Shown here piece after piece: positions 60,899 to 64,000 of a stretch of DNA of 64,000 nt. This DNA comes from Cenococcum geophilum 1.58. Lineage: Eukaryota; Ascomycota; Dothideomycetes; Gloniales; Gloniaceae. Each line of letters starts with the position of its first letter. Position 1 is the stretch's first letter. The notes beneath the pieces are model-generated. The model made no database searches. It saw only the letters and a program-made list of their open reading frames with translations, and had not been told where the DNA came from. The translations under genes and the position numbers were made by a program. The stretch covers positions 124,001 to 188,000 of the forward strand of contig KV748278.1 of NCBI GenBank assembly GCA_001692895.1. Direction: 5' to 3'.

Positions 60899-61599
60899 TC
60901 ATTGCTTAACGTCCGATTTAGATCCCTATTAGGCCCACGTGGACTACTCCTTATTTACATATAGGGAGAAAACTCTATTTAAGAAAAATGAGAAAACCCC
61001 ATAATCCATCTCCCCGCCTTTTAGGACTCGCCTACTTAGCGCCTATAAGTTGTCTATGGTGCTCTACTACCTTACTATTTAACCTCCTTAGGAACCACTA
61101 CTGCCGTAACAAGCCTACGGACGCGCTAGTATTATAAACTTTTACTCTACTACTGTAGAGTTACTAGGGGGCACCTGCTGCTTACCCCCTTGCCTTTTAT
61201 TACCATTTTCCTTACAACCCAGAACTGATTTAGTATATTTTAACTAATAAGCCACTAGGTGACCGCCTTAAGGCCTTTTTATATTGAGAGTAGTGTATTA
61301 TAGTTCTCTATGCCAGCTACTAAGAGTATTATTTCTTAATTGGTGCGTAGGGGGCATAGCAGTATTACGTGTTTTGGTGTCTGTCTTGGCNAGCNANATT
61401 NNNATNTCNGGCTACCTACTAGGANACCNACCTAGTAAAGCCAATCTTTTAGTCCTATTATTCCTGTTCTTAAGAGTGTTGCTATTATATTTTCTGCCTT
61501 TATTAGGCCTTCTCGGAGCCCTTAGGTATTTACCCCCTATAGCATTAACTATGCTATAGCTTAGGTTTGTCTTGCCTAAGTTAGCCTCTATACCTTTAA

Positions 61600-64000
61600 C
61601 TCCTATTTACCTCTCTAGTGTTGGTCTAACCAGTATTATATTACGGTAGATGGTTTCTTGGCGTTCTTACGTGTTTTACTTTAGCCCCTTTCTCTATCTT
61701 ACTGTTGTTTTTGCTGACCTCTTATACGTCTCCCTTTCTCCTCTATATGGGCCTAGGCCCTAAAGCGATACTATTCTTCTTCTGCTTTCTTTACCTATTT
61801 CTCTAATATCTCTTCCCTACTTTGGGGTTGTTGGTTTGTTCTCCTATAGGGCACCCTAGGGTTCCTCTATAGTTTACTTAGGTATATCTTAATATACTTT
61901 ATAATATTAGAGTTGCGTTTATTTTACGTCCTTTATATTACAGCGGCTTTAATATATAACTATAGGGGGGGAATATTGGATTCCTTTTTAAGCAGTGCTG
62001 TGGCCGTTCGCTTATACCCGCCTGTAATACTCTAAAGGTAGGCTATTTAGACCTTTTGAAGTGGTTTAAGAAGTAATTTTAGGGGGCCCTTTTTAGTTTC
62101 TCTAATGGCCTAAATACTGGATCCATATATTATGGTTGGCCGGATGACTGCTATATATAGTAGGTGTAACCTCTAAAAGCATGGACCCTATATAGAATTG
62201 ACAATTCTAAATAAAGCGATAAACTATGCTTGGCCTTTATAGGCTACTTGCGCTATATATGCGCTTTACTAGAGCTTACTATCTACCTATACTCCTAGTA
62301 CTCTTAGGCCCTAAACTAGTTAACCCCTAAAGCCTTAGATGCGAATTATATGCTAGAGATCTATAGATTGGTTGCGTTTTCTTATAAAATAGATTAGCTA
62401 GTATTTCTCTAGTAAGAATTAGACTCTATAATGTCTTGCCTATTTTATATAAGTGTTATAGGCTTTCTCTAGTGTTCTGCAATTCTCTGCGGCTATTAGC
62501 CTATATATAATTAGGTTTGTGTCGTTAACGAAGCCTATCCCCTAGGTCGCCCCTTTTTTAAAGAAGTTAAGTAGGTTACTTATAAAGAAAAGGAAGAGTA
62601 TAGGCGAGAGGGGTAATCTTTGTGGTATTCTTGTTGCAACTGCAATAGGGGGGCTCTAGTATCCGCTAAAGATTAATAATGTTTCTTTCTGGCCTATAAA
62701 CCCTTAGATAAATTGTATAATTTATTTTAGGAAGCCCTTTGCCCTAAGGATATATAGGAGACGCTCGTGGGGTACATTGTCGTAGGCACTACTAATATCT
62801 AGGCTAAGCATTGATACTACAAAGTCCTTTTGTATCGCCTATGCAGATTTAATGGTAGTAACGAGTAGCGTAAGTGCTGATAGTGTTAAGCGGTTCTTTC
62901 TTGCCCTTATTTAGCTTTGTGGTAGTAGGGCGTATTCCTCTACCGTATCTGCCATACGTTCCGCTATTACCCTTTCTAAAATCTTACTAAGGGTATTTTC
63001 TAAGGCAATAGGGCGGTAGCTTCCTGGGATTAAGTAATCTGCTTTGCCTTCTTTTTATAGGACAACCGTCGTTATAGATCTTCTAAGTCGCGGGTAGTAG
63101 CCTATAGCAAAGTATGCTCTAGCTATATCTGCAAGCTAAGGTGTTATAAGTAGCCTATAGGTTTTTAGGGCCTTATTTAGAATCCTATCTAGTTCTAGTA
63201 CTATATTATTTAAAAGGCGGCTAATAGTTCTAGCCATTTCCTCTGTTGTTATATCGCTATTAACCCATAGGTAAGTTACCAGTGTTTCGCCCGTAATATC
63301 ACTAAGGTCTGCTAAAGCCGGTTAGGGGAAGAACCTTTCTATAAGGATCTTTACCTTCTTATCGTTGTTGTTTATAGCCTATAATTCTCCTGCTCTTTAT
63401 AGGGGTAGTAGATATAGGTCTTCTACTAAGCGCCCTACCTTTTTCTTTGCCCATTTCGCTATAGCCTAAAGGCCCTTATTATAGGGGAGGCTTAGGTTAG
63501 AAGTATACTCGTTTATAAACCATCTCTAGTTATTTCTTACTTCTTTTTTTAGGGTATTCTTTAGCTGGTTTCTTATGTCTTTATATTGTCTCTTGTCTTT
63601 AGGGTTATAGCTACTTATATATTTCCTTCTTGCTTATCGTTAGCTAGTAACCAAAACTGCGCATTATGTAGACCATACGTGTCGCGCATAGGGGCCCGGT
63701 TTTGAGATCGGGCAGTGCTCTTCTAGCCTATTTTTAATCGCTACCTAGATCCTTTCTAGTCTTCGGTTAATTTCCTTAGGGGTGGCTAATAAGCCTTGCT
63801 CGTTTAGTATTGGGTGGATTTCTTCTAGGTCTTAGAGTTATTATTTAACTACATTAAGGAAACTGTCTATCTTAAGCTTCCTTATTGCGTATCTTTTTCT
63901 ATTTAGTTACGCTTTAGTATTTAGGTCTAGCTATATCTAGATAGGGATATAGTCTAGGGTAAGTGCCTATTCTTCTTCGGGGTTATACCTTTTAAGTCTC
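61600..64000 (-). pseudogene. LINE ORF2: reverse transcriptase and following region
   Basis: The RT core reads TRIPQRLPLSPILFLFFI (about 62640..62585; family TGIPQGSPLSP), then GIGFVNDTNLIIY with the catalytic FVND at 62521..62532 (family FVDD, first Asp lost), then AAENCRTLEKAY. Further on, KRTATALLKRNPIFPPYSYI (~62005..61950) resembles the segment after the RT in LINEs. Several TAA/TAG codons break the frame. The N-terminal endonuclease is outside the window. Ambiguous bases stand at 61391..61429. A 91-codon plus-strand frame at 61284..61559 overlaps these and is not a gene. Confidence 0.85.

Larger units (their letters stand above)
60874..64000 (-). mobile_element. LINE-type non-LTR retrotransposon, runs off the window
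   Basis: The minus strand reads as a LINE ORF2 from 64000 leftwards, then about 700 bp without clear coding, then a simple-sequence tail (60874..60898). There are no LTRs. The 5' part, with the endonuclease, lies beyond the window. The clade is perhaps Tad/I-like, by the fungal setting only. Confidence 0.85.

Noticed and set aside
61284-61559. Plus-strand 91-codon frame with hydrophobic content
   Set aside because: It overlaps the 3' part of a minus-strand LINE and includes ambiguous bases. Its hydrophobicity follows from Leu-rich antisense translation.
1-64000. tRNA or rRNA genes
   Set aside because: No cloverleaf with plausible A and B boxes and no rRNA-like block was seen. GC-richer patches turned out to be LTRs.

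Overview
The window looks like a heterochromatic, transposon-packed compartment of a filamentous ascomycete (Pezizomycotina). Nearly every coding remnant is full of in-frame TAA/TAG codons that replace Gln/Trp/Arg, the DNA is saturated with TpA, and retrotransposon catalytic residues show TpG-to-TpA changes. This is the signature of repeat-induced point mutation (RIP). Only one intact, ordinary-composition gene is visible: a predicted secreted protein of 537 residues on the minus strand at 1756..3369.

Layout. 475..1602 (-) is a RIP-broken single-exon ORF of unknown function whose first ~100 bases lie in unmutated DNA. 1500..~3600 is the unmutated island with the secreted-protein gene. 3600..5981 is gene-free AT-rich DNA with a 421-bp foldback MITE at 5239..5659. 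From 5982 to 41540 runs a large minus-strand ORF of unknown family that ends in a chromodomain-like segment. It is split at 8112/39853 by a ~31.7-kb block.

That block is a Tc1/mariner-like element (8113..39852) with unusually long (~200 bp) inverted termini, a plus-strand DDE transposase and a second, convergent ORF. Its left terminus is split by a hAT-like element (8157..15824, 8-bp target duplication), which itself holds a Ty3/gypsy chromovirus (gypsy-1, 9774..15758). Its transposase is split by a second Ty3/gypsy element (gypsy-2, 16663..36617). The left LTR of gypsy-2 holds a Ty1/copia element (16779..22491) and its gag holds another chromovirus (gypsy-3, 24192..30550).

Right of this, gypsy-4 (41541..43825, RNase H and integrase left) is cut by gypsy-5 (43826..~60873). 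Gypsy-5 is split by gypsy-6 (45580..60369), which is split by a second copy of the gypsy-2 family (gypsy-2b, 46617..54576). The right edge (60874..64000) is a RIP-mutated LINE on the minus strand ending in an AAT-type tail. Most boundaries rest on matching LTR pairs and 5-bp target duplications read directly from the sequence.

None of the transposons looks able to make protein. They are relics, and the order of nesting gives their relative age: chromodomain ORF (oldest), then the Tc1-like element, then hAT and gypsy-2, then gypsy-1, copia and gypsy-3; and on the right gypsy-4, gypsy-5, gypsy-6, gypsy-2b. Family names are from motifs seen by eye. No database search was possible.
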